In this document: positions 17,820-26,813 of the stretch, piece by piece
Numbering within the stretch: the first letter of the stretch is position 1
Layout: every line of letters starts with the position of its first letter
Assembly (NCBI RefSeq): GCF_001895205.1
Contig: NZ_BDJF01000027.1
Coordinates: forward strand, 558,001-622,000
Length of the DNA: 64,000 nt
Source: Vibrio injensis
GTDB lineage: Bacteria; Pseudomonadota; Gammaproteobacteria; Enterobacterales; Vibrionaceae
Reading direction: 5' to 3'
Translations under genes and position numbers: made by a program
The notes under the pieces: generated by a model
What the model saw: only the letters and a program-made list of their open reading frames with translations
What the model was told of the DNA's origin: nothing
The model's database searches: none

Positions 17820-19309
17820 TATTGTGCTCCACCTTGCTTTTTACCTTGAATGGTAGAGCTAAGCGCATCACCGAGAATACCTTTCAGTTGGTCACGCAGG
17901 GCTTTAATGTCTTGTTGTTGCTGCTGATAGTTCGCCAGTAACTTTTCAGGATCATGGCTGACGACTTCGTCCTGATACGGGTTTTTAATATCAAGGTTAA
18001 AGTTGCGCTCGATGATCTCCTCAATCGACACTTTCCAAGCTTGCTTGGTCTCGATGCGGCTAGCGAATCCATCAGCCTCGTTACCCCACCAATCGATCTC
18101 TTGCTGGAACTCCTCAAACTTCATTGGTTTGGTTTTGCTGTAGTTCTTCACACCTTCTGGGTAAGGGTGCTCATAGAACCACACTTCTTTAGTCGGCTGG
18201 CCTTTGGTAAAGAACAGAATGTTGGTCTTAATACCCGTGTATGGGTTGAATACGCCATTAGGTAAGCGAACAATCGTGTGCAGGTTACACTCTTCCGTCA
18301 GCATCTTTTTGATTTTGGTTTTTACGCCTTCACCAAACAAGGTGCCATCAGGCAACACCACACCAGCGCGACCCTCTTTATCCAATACTTCGACAATAAG
18401 CTGCAAGAACAAGTCAGCCGTTTCGCGGGTTTGCATTTCGGCAGGGAAGTTCTTTTCAATCCCATCTTCTTCGGTGCCGCCAAACGGTGGGTTAGTCGCA
18501 ATCACATTGATATTGCTGTCCCAGTTTGAAAGCGGCTTGTTAAGCGTGTTGCCATGCTTGATCTGCACAGGGACTTCGATACCGTGGAGCATCATATTGG
18601 TGATACACAGCAAATGTGGCAGTTGTTTCTTCTCCACACCATGAATTTGCTTTTGCAGCGTTTGGTGGTCGGCTGCGCTTGTCACGTAGTTCTCTTTGAC
18701 GTGATCGAACGAGCAAGCCAGGAATCCCCCCGTGCCGCAGGCGGGATCCATAATCTGATCACCCAGTTTAGGGTCAAGACGATTGACGATAAAGCGAGTC
18801 ACCGCGCGAGGGGTGTAGAACTCACCTGCATTCCCTGCGCTTTGTAGGTCGCGTAGGATTTGCTCGTAAATATCACCAAACAGGTGGCGTTCTTTAGAGT
18901 CAGTAAAGTCGATTTCGTTGAGCTTGTTAATCACTTGGCGCAGCAGTGTGCCATTTTTCATGTAGTTGAAGGCATCACTAAAGGCTTCTTTCACCACGAA
19001 ACCGCGTGGGTTGGTGTCTTTCGGTGCGGTTAGGTTTTTTAATGTCGGGAATAGGTCATCATTGATGAATTCCAGCAGCTCGTCACCTGTAATGCCTTGA
19101 TTATCTGCCGCCCAGTTGCGCCATAGGTACTTGGCTGGGATGGGGGCGCGGTAATCATCTAACTCGAACTCTAGCTCTTCCTCTTGAGCATCAAACACTT
19201 TAAGGAATAAAAGCCAAGACATTTGGCCTAGACGCTGCGCGTCACCATCAACACCCGCGTCTTTACGCATGATGTCTTGAATAGACTTGATAACTGAACT
19301 GATTGACAT
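17819..19309 (-). CDS. hsdM: Type I restriction-modification DNA methyltransferase subunit
   Basis: HsdM (496 aa) is the adenine-N6 methyltransferase. The N-terminal helical domain (about residues 1-150) precedes a Rossmann-like domain with motif I DPACGTGGF at 188-196 and catalytic motif IV NPPFGG at 273-278. FYTPRAVTRFIV near 164-175 is the usual N6_Mtase lead-in. It precedes hsdS with a one-base overlap. Upstream lie 139 bases with a possible own promoter, then the MATE gene, so hsdM is separated from hsdR by an inserted two-gene cassette. Confidence 0.95.
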   Translation of the reverse strand: MSISSVIKSIQDIMRKDAGVDGDAQRLGQMSWLLFLKVFDAQEEELEFELDDYRAPIPAKYLWRNWAADNQGITGDELLEFINDDLFPTLKNLTAPKDTNPRGFVVKEAFSDAFNYMKNGTLLRQVINKLNEIDFTDSKERHLFGDIYEQILRDLQSAGNAGEFYTPRAVTRFIVNRLDPKLGDQIMDPACGTGGFLACSFDHVKENYVTSAADHQTLQKQIHGVEKKQLPHLLCITNMMLHGIEVPVQIKHGNTLNKPLSNWDSNINVIATNPPFGGTEEDGIEKNFPAEMQTRETADLFLQLIVEVLDKEGRAGVVLPDGTLFGEGVKTKIKKMLTEECNLHTIVRLPNGVFNPYTGIKTNILFFTKGQPTKEVWFYEHPYPEGVKNYSKTKPMKFEEFQQEIDWWGNEADGFASRIETKQAWKVSIEEIIERNFNLDIKNPYQDEVVSHDPEKLLANYQQQQQDIKALRDQLKGILGDALSSTIQGKKQGGAQ

Positions 19310-19346
19310 GGAGTTCTACTACTAACTGACTGAAAAATTGGGGCTG

Positions 19347-19355
19347 AGTATAGCA
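19347..19355 (-). promoter_or_regulatory. Possible extended -10 promoter for hsdM-hsdS
   Basis: On the minus strand TGCTATACT, an extended -10 element, lies 38 bases before the hsdM start. No good -35 is seen. A separate promoter would let the methylase be made independently of the genes upstream. Confidence 0.35.
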
Positions 19356-19448
19356 TTTCTACGTCAATGTGAGTACTGAAAAGGGGAGAGGTGATGCCCA
19401 ATAACGGTGGAGGTTAGTGGGCGTTTATATCTATGATAAATATATAAA

Positions 19449-20774
19449 TCAATGTCTTACTGGTTGTTGATTCATGCTCTCTTTGCTCCGTAAGGCAAGG
19501 TACAACACCCAAGTGATTAGCGCATCAGCAGTAATGCCCAAGCCGAACATTATGGCGATTCGTTCAAGCGTAGGGACAAAGATACCGATTTGATAAAGCA
19601 CAAAAGCACAACCGTAAAAGAAGGTGTTGACGATAAGTGATTGATACAGCATTAAATCCGTGCGTCCAATACCATAAAAGTAACTGTCTATGACATTGTT
19701 TAAACTGAAAATGACATAGAACCCAACCATTAGCCAAACTAGACTGGTGATTGACTCTGGGTTCTCTATCCCCATGACATTGGCTATAAAGCTGTTCCAA
19801 AACGGTGCGGTGAGTATCCAAACAGCGATAATGCCCAGCGTTATCCAAAGGTAGCCATTGACTCTCTCAGATGTTAACCCATTGTTTGTCGCAGCATCTT
19901 GCTTAACCAGTTGTCCTAATGTCAAAACGGGAAGTAGTAGCCAGCCCCAAATAAATTGATTAGCAACCCAGAATGTTCCCGCTTGTTGTACTTGGTTAAT
20001 AAGCTGAAGAATCATGACAATAAAGGCAGTATTTCGCACGATTGACTCAAGCCCTGACTTCCATCCAATCTTTGCCCATTCTTTGAGCCATTGCGATTGA
20101 TCTGCTTTAGAAAACTTGAAGCTGAGAGTGATCCCTGATTTCGATAAATAAATCAGGGCAAACAGCGCGAGAAGACTATTGACCACGATATTACTTAAAG
20201 CAATACCATTCACTCCTAACTGAAGGGAGTAAGGTAGTTGACTGACGAAGACGCTGTCACAAAGGACAGTCATGATCGTTTGTACTACTAGAAGGCCATA
20301 CAGCGCTTTTCGTTCATTTTTTAGGACGAGAACCAAAGACAAAAAAGCATAGAAGCTGGAGAGCAAAATAGCGGCAGATTCCAATCGAATGTATTGGATC
20401 GTTTGGGTCAATAATTCAGCCTGTTGCTGCATAGCATCAACAAAGTTCGGGGCTAGCCACAAAACCATTAAGGTCGCCACAAAGTAGCAAACTAAGGTAA
20501 CCAAAAGAGATAGACTGGCTCGGTCGCGAAAAGCTTCATTACTATGAATCACTCTGCCTAGAATAAATGCTAAAGGGATGAGTAATGCTTCACTGAGGAC
20601 TTCATATCCTACATTTAGCCATGCAACTTGTGCTGCAATGCTAAAAGTCCATGGGCTAGGGATGCTGCCCAAGAAATGGATTCGTGTAGTAGAGTAGATT
20701 AGTGGTATTAAGCTTGTCAGAGCCAACGCTAGCCACAGGCGAAAGTTGATTGTCTTTATTTGATGATTTTTCAA
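19449..20774 (-). CDS. MATE-like multidrug/metabolite exporter
   Basis: A 441-residue polytopic inner-membrane protein with about twelve hydrophobic segments, spread as two six-helix halves. Features such as LGVNGIALSNIVVNSLLALFA near residue 185 and WGWLLLPVLTLGQLVKQD near 275 resemble MATE/MatE-fold transporters, though I see no strongly diagnostic motif and the divergence is large. It begins 3 bases after the stop of the P-loop/nucleotidyltransferase gene, so the two are certainly co-translated. It may export or flip whatever that enzyme modifies. The codon use looks more A+T-rich by eye than the flanking hsd genes. Confidence 0.7.
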   Translation of the reverse strand: MKNHQIKTINFRLWLALALTSLIPLIYSTTRIHFLGSIPSPWTFSIAAQVAWLNVGYEVLSEALLIPLAFILGRVIHSNEAFRDRASLSLLVTLVCYFVATLMVLWLAPNFVDAMQQQAELLTQTIQYIRLESAAILLSSFYAFLSLVLVLKNERKALYGLLVVQTIMTVLCDSVFVSQLPYSLQLGVNGIALSNIVVNSLLALFALIYLSKSGITLSFKFSKADQSQWLKEWAKIGWKSGLESIVRNTAFIVMILQLINQVQQAGTFWVANQFIWGWLLLPVLTLGQLVKQDAATNNGLTSERVNGYLWITLGIIAVWILTAPFWNSFIANVMGIENPESITSLVWLMVGFYVIFSLNNVIDSYFYGIGRTDLMLYQSLIVNTFFYGCAFVLYQIGIFVPTLERIAIMFGLGITADALITWVLYLALRSKESMNQQPVRH

Positions 20775-20777
20775 TGT

Positions 20778-22064
20778 TTAAGCCTTGTTATCTTCACTAG
20801 GGATCTCGTGGAGAAAGCGATTCTCCACAGAGAAATAGCCATTACTTTTAATCAGTGGTTTCTTTCTAAGCCGTTCGAACAGTGTGATTAGGTACTGATA
20901 AAGTTCAGTATATTGCACTGTACTGATATGAGTTGATGAGCAGTTAAATACTTGCCATGGGAAATCAATCAATGTTGTAGCGACATGTTTGGGGAGGTAA
21001 TTGTGTTTAAACTCACTCAGCAATAAATGTTCTAGCTGAACACAATAGTGCTGGATGATAGAGCAGTGAAAGTGGTACTTGTAACTGTCGTTGTTAGCGA
21101 TAAGGTTCGGTAAGGAGCAAAACAAAAAGTAAACCTGAGCGGCCAACTCTTTGGCTTGTTTTCGCTCGCTTGTATGTGTTTTGGTAACGGCGTCTAATTG
21201 TTCTGTAAGGCCAAACTCACCCTTTAAAATAGTGAAGTGAACGTTGTAGATTTGTGACTCGCGATAATAAAGAGAAATGTCAGACAGCGATTGGCCTATA
21301 ACGATTTCTATAAGCAAACGGTCTTGTGTTCTAAGCGTGATTTTCGACCCCAAAATATCGGTATGAGCCAATTGTTCACCGAACAATCTGAGGAGTCTTT
21401 CATGCCAACTCTGAACCGGAATCGATGACTGAATAAATAAATCGATATCGGAGCGCTTTGTTAACTGATTAGCCCCCAAGCTTCCGTAAAGTAGAACTGT
21501 AGGTACGCTTGTATCTGTGCTCAATACTTTATTCAGTTTACTGATCCAAGTGTGTTGAGATAATGGGAAGGCCGCCCAGAAGGCATCAAAGTTATCAGAG
21601 AAGTCAAAACAGTAAGATTGCCAAATCTGTCTTTGCCAGTGAGTTTCTAGTTCTATCGGTATGGTTGTATCTTTCAAAAATCTAATAGCTTCATCAACAG
21701 CTTGCATTTTTTTGTAGGATGATGGGTAAGGGATTTCTGAGTATTTCTCGTCATCAATTGAATTGATGCTCTGCTCAATATCTCTAGTGCAACAAATTAA
21801 TATGCCTGTTTTCCTATCTAATTGATTGGCAAGAAGGCTAGCCGTTTGACCGTATCCTGTAAATTCAACAATCGCGTTTTCCTGTTGTTTAACCGCAGCA
21901 AGGAAATGCTCACAAGCAAGTTGCTCACCTTGCTCGGTTCCATCGCCAAAGCGAATTCGATACTCATCTAATGATAAATAAGTGAACTCAGGCAAACGTC
22001 CTTGTATTTGTTGGCTTAACGTCGTTTTGCCTGAATTTAGGTTACCAAAAATATAGATATGCAT
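20778..22064 (-). CDS. P-loop kinase-nucleotidyltransferase fusion protein
   Basis: A 428-residue two-domain protein. The N-terminal part (about 1-150) is a small-molecule-kinase-like P-loop domain with Walker A GNLNSGKTT at 7-15 and SLDEYRIRFGDG near 31. The central part (about 170-280) is a MNT/polymerase-beta-like nucleotidyltransferase with GS-x10-D-x-D (Gly194, Ser195, Asp206, Asp208) and a probable third carboxylate Glu253 in LIEIVI. The C-terminal 140 residues are helical and unassigned. It lies between hsdR and hsdM and directly before the MATE gene. The substrate is unknown. It could phosphorylate or nucleotidylate a small molecule, a tRNA or a protein. Confidence 0.75.
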   Translation of the reverse strand: MHIYIFGNLNSGKTTLSQQIQGRLPEFTYLSLDEYRIRFGDGTEQGEQLACEHFLAAVKQQENAIVEFTGYGQTASLLANQLDRKTGILICCTRDIEQSINSIDDEKYSEIPYPSSYKKMQAVDEAIRFLKDTTIPIELETHWQRQIWQSYCFDFSDNFDAFWAAFPLSQHTWISKLNKVLSTDTSVPTVLLYGSLGANQLTKRSDIDLFIQSSIPVQSWHERLLRLFGEQLAHTDILGSKITLRTQDRLLIEIVIGQSLSDISLYYRESQIYNVHFTILKGEFGLTEQLDAVTKTHTSERKQAKELAAQVYFLFCSLPNLIANNDSYKYHFHCSIIQHYCVQLEHLLLSEFKHNYLPKHVATTLIDFPWQVFNCSSTHISTVQYTELYQYLITLFERLRKKPLIKSNGYFSVENRFLHEIPSEDNKA

Positions 22065-22081
22065 TGTGACTTGAGGTTGTT

Positions 22082-22110
22082 AACCAAGCTGAAGAAACTC
22101 TAGCTTGGTT
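22082..22110. other. Hairpin between hsdR and the kinase-nucleotidyltransferase gene
   Basis: AACCAAGCT and AGCTTGGTT form a perfect 9-bp stem with an 11-base loop in the 56-base gap after hsdR. There is no T-run on the minus strand, so it is not a simple terminator there. It could protect or separate the mRNAs on either side. Confidence 0.5.
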
Positions 22111-22120
22111 TTAATGGTGA

Positions 22121-24565
22121 TTAGGCTGATTGATAAATCTCAGCTTCCAATTCAGAAATCGCTTCTAAATACTGCTCTTTTCCACCAAAGCACTTTTTGA
22201 CGATTTCAGCAGGGCGTCCCATCTCATCAAAAGGCTTAACTTTGAGTACATGAATATTTTCAATCTCTTGAACGCCTTCATCTGCGTACTTGTCTAGTAA
22301 GTTGTTCAACACCTGCTGAGCCGTTTCACCGTACTTAGTGAAGTAGTTGCGCTTTTTGACGTTATCAGCGCGTTCTTTTCTGGTGAGTGCTGGTTGGTCA
22401 TACACGACATGACAAATCATGTCGAATGGGTCGAGATCTTTGCCTACTTCCAGCTCTAATGCTTCCCAGATAATGCCTTCCTCTGCCAGTTCATCAATGA
22501 TTGCTTGCTTTTTATCGGCATCTTGCCAGCGCTTAACAAAGTCATCCATTGAGGAGAACTGTTTTGCCATTGTCTTGCGGGTGTAGTCTTTGAACGATTC
22601 GGTTACGAGTTTACCATCGGCATCGTAGTATTGAACACGCTCGGCAATGGCTTTCACTGTTACACCGTTGACATGGAACTTTCTAACTCGGTTTTCATCC
22701 TGCCAATCATCATCGGCATTGCTACCGTCAGAAGGAGATGAACCTAAGTCGTATGGAGCTTCTGGTTCATGGATGCTTTCAGGGTCGATATCTTCCCCTT
22801 CAAAAGGATCATCTTGTTCAAGTTCATCCTCACCATCGATGATCTCATCGATTCCTGCATCGGTATCGAAGTCTTCTGGTTTTGTCTCTTTTACTCGCTC
22901 AGGGACACCATCAAAGCGCTCATCAGCGAACAGTTCAGTCGCCTTTTTGAAGTCGAGAATGGTAAACCATAGCTTTCCGTAACGATCATCAATACGAGTA
23001 CCACGACCGATGATCTGCTTAAACTTAGTCATCGACTGAATGCCCTGGTCAAGCACAACCAGTTTGCAAGTTTTTGCATCGACACCTGTTGTCATGAGTT
23101 CTGAGGTGGTCGCGATAACAGGGTAAGCCTTTTTGGGGTTGATGAAGTTATCAAGCTGAGCTTTGCCGATTTCATCATCACCTGTAATTTTCATTACGTA
23201 TTTTTCATTTTTAGCCACTTGCTCGGGGTTGCAGTTGATCAGCGCTCGACGCATACGCTCTGCGTGGTCAATGTCATTACAGAACACAATGGTTTTAGCC
23301 ATCGGGTCGGTGTGCTTGAGGTAGCTGGTGATGATCTGCGCAACCAGTTCTGTTCGCTCATCAATGACCATGGTTCTGTCGAAGTCTTTCTGGTTATAGA
23401 TCCTGTCTTCGATCACTTCACCATGTTTATCGATTTGCCCTTTGGTTGGTCGCCAACCTTGTAAATCTACATCGATATCGACACGTACAACTTTGTAAGG
23501 AGCTAGGAAGCCGTCTTCAATACCTTGCTTAAGCGAATAGGTATAAAGCGCATCACCAAAGTATTCTGTGTTAGAGACGATATCGGTTTCTTTTGGTGTC
23601 GCGGTTAGCCCGATTTGAGTCGCTGAAGCGAAATACTCAAGGATCTCACGCCATGCGCTGTCCTCAGCGGCGCTGCCACGGTGACACTCGTCAACAACAA
23701 TCAAGTCAAAGAAATCAGGGGCAACTTGTTTGAATGCCTTTTGGTGCTCTTCTGGACCAGTTAGAGCTTGATACAGAGCTAGATGGATTTCGTAAGCGGG
23801 ATCGACTGTTCGACCAGTGACTTTGGTCATAGCGGGGCCAAACGGCTGGAAATCGTTGGTTTTGGTTTGATCGACCAGAATGTTTCTGTCCGCCAAAAAC
23901 AGGATGTGTTTTTTAGCTCGGGACTTCCACAGTCGCCAAATAATCTGGAATGCAGTGTAAGTTTTGCCCGTACCTGTTGCCATAACCAGCAGCACTCTAT
24001 CCTGTCCTGCTGCTACTGCTTCCACGGTTTTGTTTATCGCTTGTAGCTGGTAGTAGCGCGGAGACTTACCGCTACCATCATCATGGTAATCTTGAGTAAT
24101 GACTGGAAGGTGCTCGGTTTTGTAGTCTTTCCAAACGCAGTACTTGTCCCATAGTTGCTGAGGTGTTGGGAAGTCTTCAAGTCGGATCTCAGTTTCGAGT
24201 TGAGCTGAGTTGGTTTTGTCGTGGAAGATAAAACCATCGCCATTTGAGGCAAAGACAAAAGGGACTTCAAGTAAGCTGGCGTAATCAAGGCCTTGCTGCA
24301 TACCTTTGCCGACTTCATGCTTGTTCGCTTTTGCTTCGACAACGGCTAGAGGCATGCTCGGTTTATAGTAAAGGACGATGTCCGCAGACTTAACCTTTTT
24401 CCTCGCGGCTGCTTGACCACGAACAATGACTTTACCATCACGCAGTTTAACTTCTTGACGAATTTGAGACATATCATCCCATCCCGCATCTTTGATAGCA
24501 GGAAGAATGAATTTCGTGATGATGTCGGTTTCAGATAGCCTTGATTTATTTATTGTCGATTCCAT
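22121..24565 (-). CDS. hsdR: Type I restriction enzyme, motor/endonuclease subunit
   Basis: HsdR (814 aa) translocates and cuts unmodified DNA. The N-terminal nuclease domain shows [10 protein letters not shown] then LAVVEAKA (D...ExK). The helicase core follows with [12 protein letters not shown] (Walker A), VDECHRG (box II), GLTATP (III) and the motif-VI-like [10 protein letters not shown] very acidic linker ([19 protein letters not shown]) leads to the C-terminal EcoEI-type domain. The length fits the type IB family. The frame is open upstream to 24712, but [14 protein letters not shown] at 24565 is the natural N-terminus. No promoter was identified. Confidence 0.93.
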   Translation of the reverse strand: MESTINKSRLSETDIITKFILPAIKDAGWDDMSQIRQEVKLRDGKVIVRGQAAARKKVKSADIVLYYKPSMPLAVVEAKANKHEVGKGMQQGLDYASLLEVPFVFASNGDGFIFHDKTNSAQLETEIRLEDFPTPQQLWDKYCVWKDYKTEHLPVITQDYHDDGSGKSPRYYQLQAINKTVEAVAAGQDRVLLVMATGTGKTYTAFQIIWRLWKSRAKKHILFLADRNILVDQTKTNDFQPFGPAMTKVTGRTVDPAYEIHLALYQALTGPEEHQKAFKQVAPDFFDLIVVDECHRGSAAEDSAWREILEYFASATQIGLTATPKETDIVSNTEYFGDALYTYSLKQGIEDGFLAPYKVVRVDIDVDLQGWRPTKGQIDKHGEVIEDRIYNQKDFDRTMVIDERTELVAQIITSYLKHTDPMAKTIVFCNDIDHAERMRRALINCNPEQVAKNEKYVMKITGDDEIGKAQLDNFINPKKAYPVIATTSELMTTGVDAKTCKLVVLDQGIQSMTKFKQIIGRGTRIDDRYGKLWFTILDFKKATELFADERFDGVPERVKETKPEDFDTDAGIDEIIDGEDELEQDDPFEGEDIDPESIHEPEAPYDLGSSPSDGSNADDDWQDENRVRKFHVNGVTVKAIAERVQYYDADGKLVTESFKDYTRKTMAKQFSSMDDFVKRWQDADKKQAIIDELAEEGIIWEALELEVGKDLDPFDMICHVVYDQPALTRKERADNVKKRNYFTKYGETAQQVLNNLLDKYADEGVQEIENIHVLKVKPFDEMGRPAEIVKKCFGGKEQYLEAISELEAEIYQSA

Positions 24566-24929
24566 GCGATTAGCCAGCCCAGTACAATGCATTTCATGAC
24601 TATACCAAAAGATGCATAAAAGCAGAAAAGATACTGACTTATCAGTGAAGTGGGTAACGGTATGGGTGAGATGCCCGAGGCTATTCGTGGAAATAGTTAT
24701 CCCGTTATGCAATAGAGCATAACGGGAAGTCAGTTAAACAGACCCTAGAGACTCGGTATTTACCACTACAAGGTGTGTTGGCTACTTTCGTTCACCCCAA
24801 TCACATCGTCTGTCTAGGCTCATGGGGATTCACTCACTTGCCGCTTACCTGAAACTCCAAGTAGTTTGGATGTAGCTATATTGATGGCTTAAGTTTGAGG
24901 TTCGTTTGATTCGTAGTAGCAACTTGCTG
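24566..24929. other. Upstream flank of the R-M operon with an ERIC-like repeat
   Basis: This gap holds the hsdR leader, a 14-base sequence AAACAGACCCTAGA at 24736-24749 that recurs at 29767-29780, and the ERIC-like element at 24757-24874. No gene is seen. Confidence 0.55.
24757..24874. repeat. ERIC-like intergenic repeat
   Basis: About 118 bases closely matching the element at 53830-53957: GTGTTGGCTAC-TTCGTTC-CCCCAATCACAT, then GCTCATGGGGATTCACTCAC, TTGCCGC, and CTCCAAGTAGTTTGG. The middle resembles the enterobacterial repetitive intergenic consensus core known from the ERIC1R primer site. It is a few bases shorter than the other copy at its left end. Confidence 0.8.
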
Positions 24930-25571
24930 CTACATTTGTCGCTCTTTGATCAATGTTTCAAAATCTGAAGGATAAGCCGTAACAAGAGTAGTTTCAGCGT
25001 TCAGAGCATTTAAGTTATCTCTGATACTGGCAATGGTACGAGGAATAAACTGACTTGAATCTCCCATCACTCCGCGAACGAGGTCGCGACCTAGATTTTC
25101 TAAACCACCAGTAACGATATCGAATTGAGCATAAATATCGACATGATAGCCACCTTCATATTGCCATAGACAAGTATAAAACTGAGTATTTTCTCCATGT
25201 GAATTCATGGAACTGTCAGTTGCTTGAGCATACACAAGTGCCCCATCACAAGTCGGCATTCTAACCGCTCCACCTGCTAAAGCTGATAGGGCTGAGTTGC
25301 CAGCGAATGGATTGACTAGTTCAAAGCGAGGAGACTCTTTAGGTAACGGATAAGGGGGTAAGTCCTCGGTGATCTTTACAGAAGAAGTATTGGACTGTAA
25401 TGCTGTTTTTATCGCTTTAGCCATATCTGTGGACGAAACGTTATCTGCCACCTTTAAATCAAAAACAGCGTAACTTCTTTTAGTTTCTTTTGTTTTAGTT
25501 AGCGATGTATTTTGGCACCCCATAAGCCCTAATGATGCGATTAGAGCCAGAGCAATTGATTTGTAATGCAT
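24930..25571 (-). CDS. Predicted lipoprotein of unknown function
   Basis: A 213-residue protein with a lipoprotein signal: MHYKSIALALIASLGLMGC, so the lipidated cysteine is residue 19. The mature part contains a proline-rich segment (ITEDLPPYPLPKESPRF), then NALVNPFAG-like small residues and two later cysteines. I do not recognise a family. Three upstream in-frame starts exist (to 25622), but the lipobox geometry requires the ATG at 25571, which has AAGG about 11 bases ahead. It sits between the R-M operon and a decayed region, so it may be part of the accessory island. Localisation to the outer or inner membrane cannot be decided. Confidence 0.65.
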   Translation of the reverse strand: MHYKSIALALIASLGLMGCQNTSLTKTKETKRSYAVFDLKVADNVSSTDMAKAIKTALQSNTSSVKITEDLPPYPLPKESPRFELVNPFAGNSALSALAGGAVRMPTCDGALVYAQATDSSMNSHGENTQFYTCLWQYEGGYHVDIYAQFDIVTGGLENLGRDLVRGVMGDSSQFIPRTIASIRDNLNALNAETTLVTAYPSDFETLIKERQM

Positions 25572-25867
25572 GAAAATAATAACCTTCTTTAATAAACAAA
25601 GCCTATGCATTTTATTGCTCAATTATTTGGTAAGCAATTGTTAAATAAAGACCTAGATCACTAAAAACATAAAAAATAGTTTTGAATGGCGTTAACTTAC
25701 GGTCAACGTGTGGTTATCCCGATCGCGGACGACATGCACCACAACAAACTCTCGTCTTTCCTCACCAAGTGAGGTGGTTAACATTCCCATTGCGGGGCAT
25801 ATACTATTAGCGTTTCACGCCATCGTTTGTTGAGCACATTTCCAATGCCTTAACTTATTGTATCAGT

Positions 25868-26077
25868 GTGACGGAATTTATCGATGGCAAAAAAGCCAAC
25901 CTATCTATTCAAATCATGGATTGAAAAACTCCTGCCAATAACCAGTTGCATTTCACTGAAGAGATGGAAATTAATAATGTTCACGGCATAGGCAAACGCA
26001 TTCCTGATCTGGTCTGTTTTTTTAATGGTCTGCCTTTGCTCAAGGGCGAGATGAGAGCGATCCCTAGTATATTTTAA
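25868..26077 (+). pseudogene. Fragment of a second type I restriction subunit (HsdR N-terminal domain)
   Basis: In one frame, interrupted by a TGA at 25922, the translation reads VTEFIDGKK... and then TPANNQLHFTEEMEI, followed by IPDLVCFFNGLPLLKGEM. This is the HsdR N-terminal pattern (ENNQF...RPDLVLFVNGLPLVVIELK), with the usual ExK replaced by GEM. The intact HsdR in this window has a different N-terminal sequence, so the fragment comes from another type I system. It has no start codon or ribosome binding site and stops after 70 codons. Confidence 0.7.
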
Positions 26078-26121
26078 ACGGCAGTCAGCGGGTGTTTAAA
26101 TTTACTACAGATAAATTTGTT

Positions 26122-26160
26122 ACTCACTGGCTGCTTATCGGCAACGCCAAGTAGTTTGGT
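26122..26160. repeat. Truncated ERIC-like repeat end
   Basis: ACTCACTGGCTGCTTATC, GGCAACGCCAAGTAGTTTGG matches the last ~38 bases of the two longer ERIC-like elements with several substitutions. It directly follows the HsdR fragment. Confidence 0.6.
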
Positions 26161-26166
26161 TAAACG

Positions 26167-26640
26167 TTAATTGATAACCGAAGTCGGTTCCACATAGGCT
26201 GCGGTTCCCCAAAGTGGTACCGTAGAAAGGCTGTGCTTAAAACTGCCAGAGGTTTCTTTGGTGGAATAAGAAACATACATTAAGGTTTGCGTTTGCGGAT
26301 CATAAATACGTCTGATTTTCATGCTCTTAAAGAAAATACTCTTCGATTTTTTAAACACGACTTCGCCAGATTTAGATTTATCGATATTCGCGATCATCTC
26401 AGCAGTGATCTCACCCGTTTGGCGGCAAGATATCGAAGAATCAGAAGGATCAGCTAAGCTTAAATCCGCTTCAATACTGGCAATATGGCAAGTGACCCCC
26501 GTAACGATAGGGTCAGTTAAATGGTGGAGTTTAATGTCTTTCATGGTAAATAGTCCTAAACTCACATCGCCGACGGCAGAGCGATCACAGCCAGATAACA
26601 ATACGGTGCTGATGGCTAGGATGGTTAATTTTTTAAACAT
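26167..26640 (-). CDS. CreA-family lipoprotein
   Basis: A 157-residue protein related to E. coli CreA: the segments VTGVTCHIAS, SDSSISCRQTGEIT, GEVVFKKSKSIFFKSM and RIYDPQTQTLMYVSYS follow the CreA order. Unlike CreA it carries a lipobox (TVLLSGC), so it should be a membrane-anchored lipoprotein. Two further cysteines (in VTCH and SSCR) may form a disulfide. The start at 26640 has AAGGA 9 bases upstream and gives a proper signal peptide; the frame extends to 26691. The function of the family is unknown despite the name. It is divergent from the next gene. Confidence 0.85.
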   Translation of the reverse strand: MFKKLTILAISTVLLSGCDRSAVGDVSLGLFTMKDIKLHHLTDPIVTGVTCHIASIEADLSLADPSDSSISCRQTGEITAEMIANIDKSKSGEVVFKKSKSIFFKSMKIRRIYDPQTQTLMYVSYSTKETSGSFKHSLSTVPLWGTAAYVEPTSVIN

Positions 26641-26813
26641 ACTTAAAGTCCTTGCTAAAACAGAGTGTGATAATAACAGTAAGCAAGACAAAAGCGCGTG
26701 GAGAACTGTGCTATGATAGGCAAAATATTGAGAAGCGACCTTAATTTTGCCTCTTTACTCCAGATGGGTAAGTATTTTTAGCAAAATGGCTTGCCAGAGA
26801 AGAAGAAATTCCT

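Larger units (their letters stand above)
25572..26166. other. Decayed accessory region
   Basis: About 600 bases without an intact gene. It contains a recognisable fragment of a restriction subunit (25868-26077) and the right end of an ERIC-like repeat (26122-26160). The rest, 25572-25867, gives no product I can identify in any frame and is probably relic DNA. Confidence 0.6.

Noticed and set aside
19310..22120. Cassette between hsdR and hsdM as an insertion sequence or phage remnant
   Set aside because: No transposase, integrase, inverted ends or direct repeats were seen at the borders, so transfer is only inferred from gene order.
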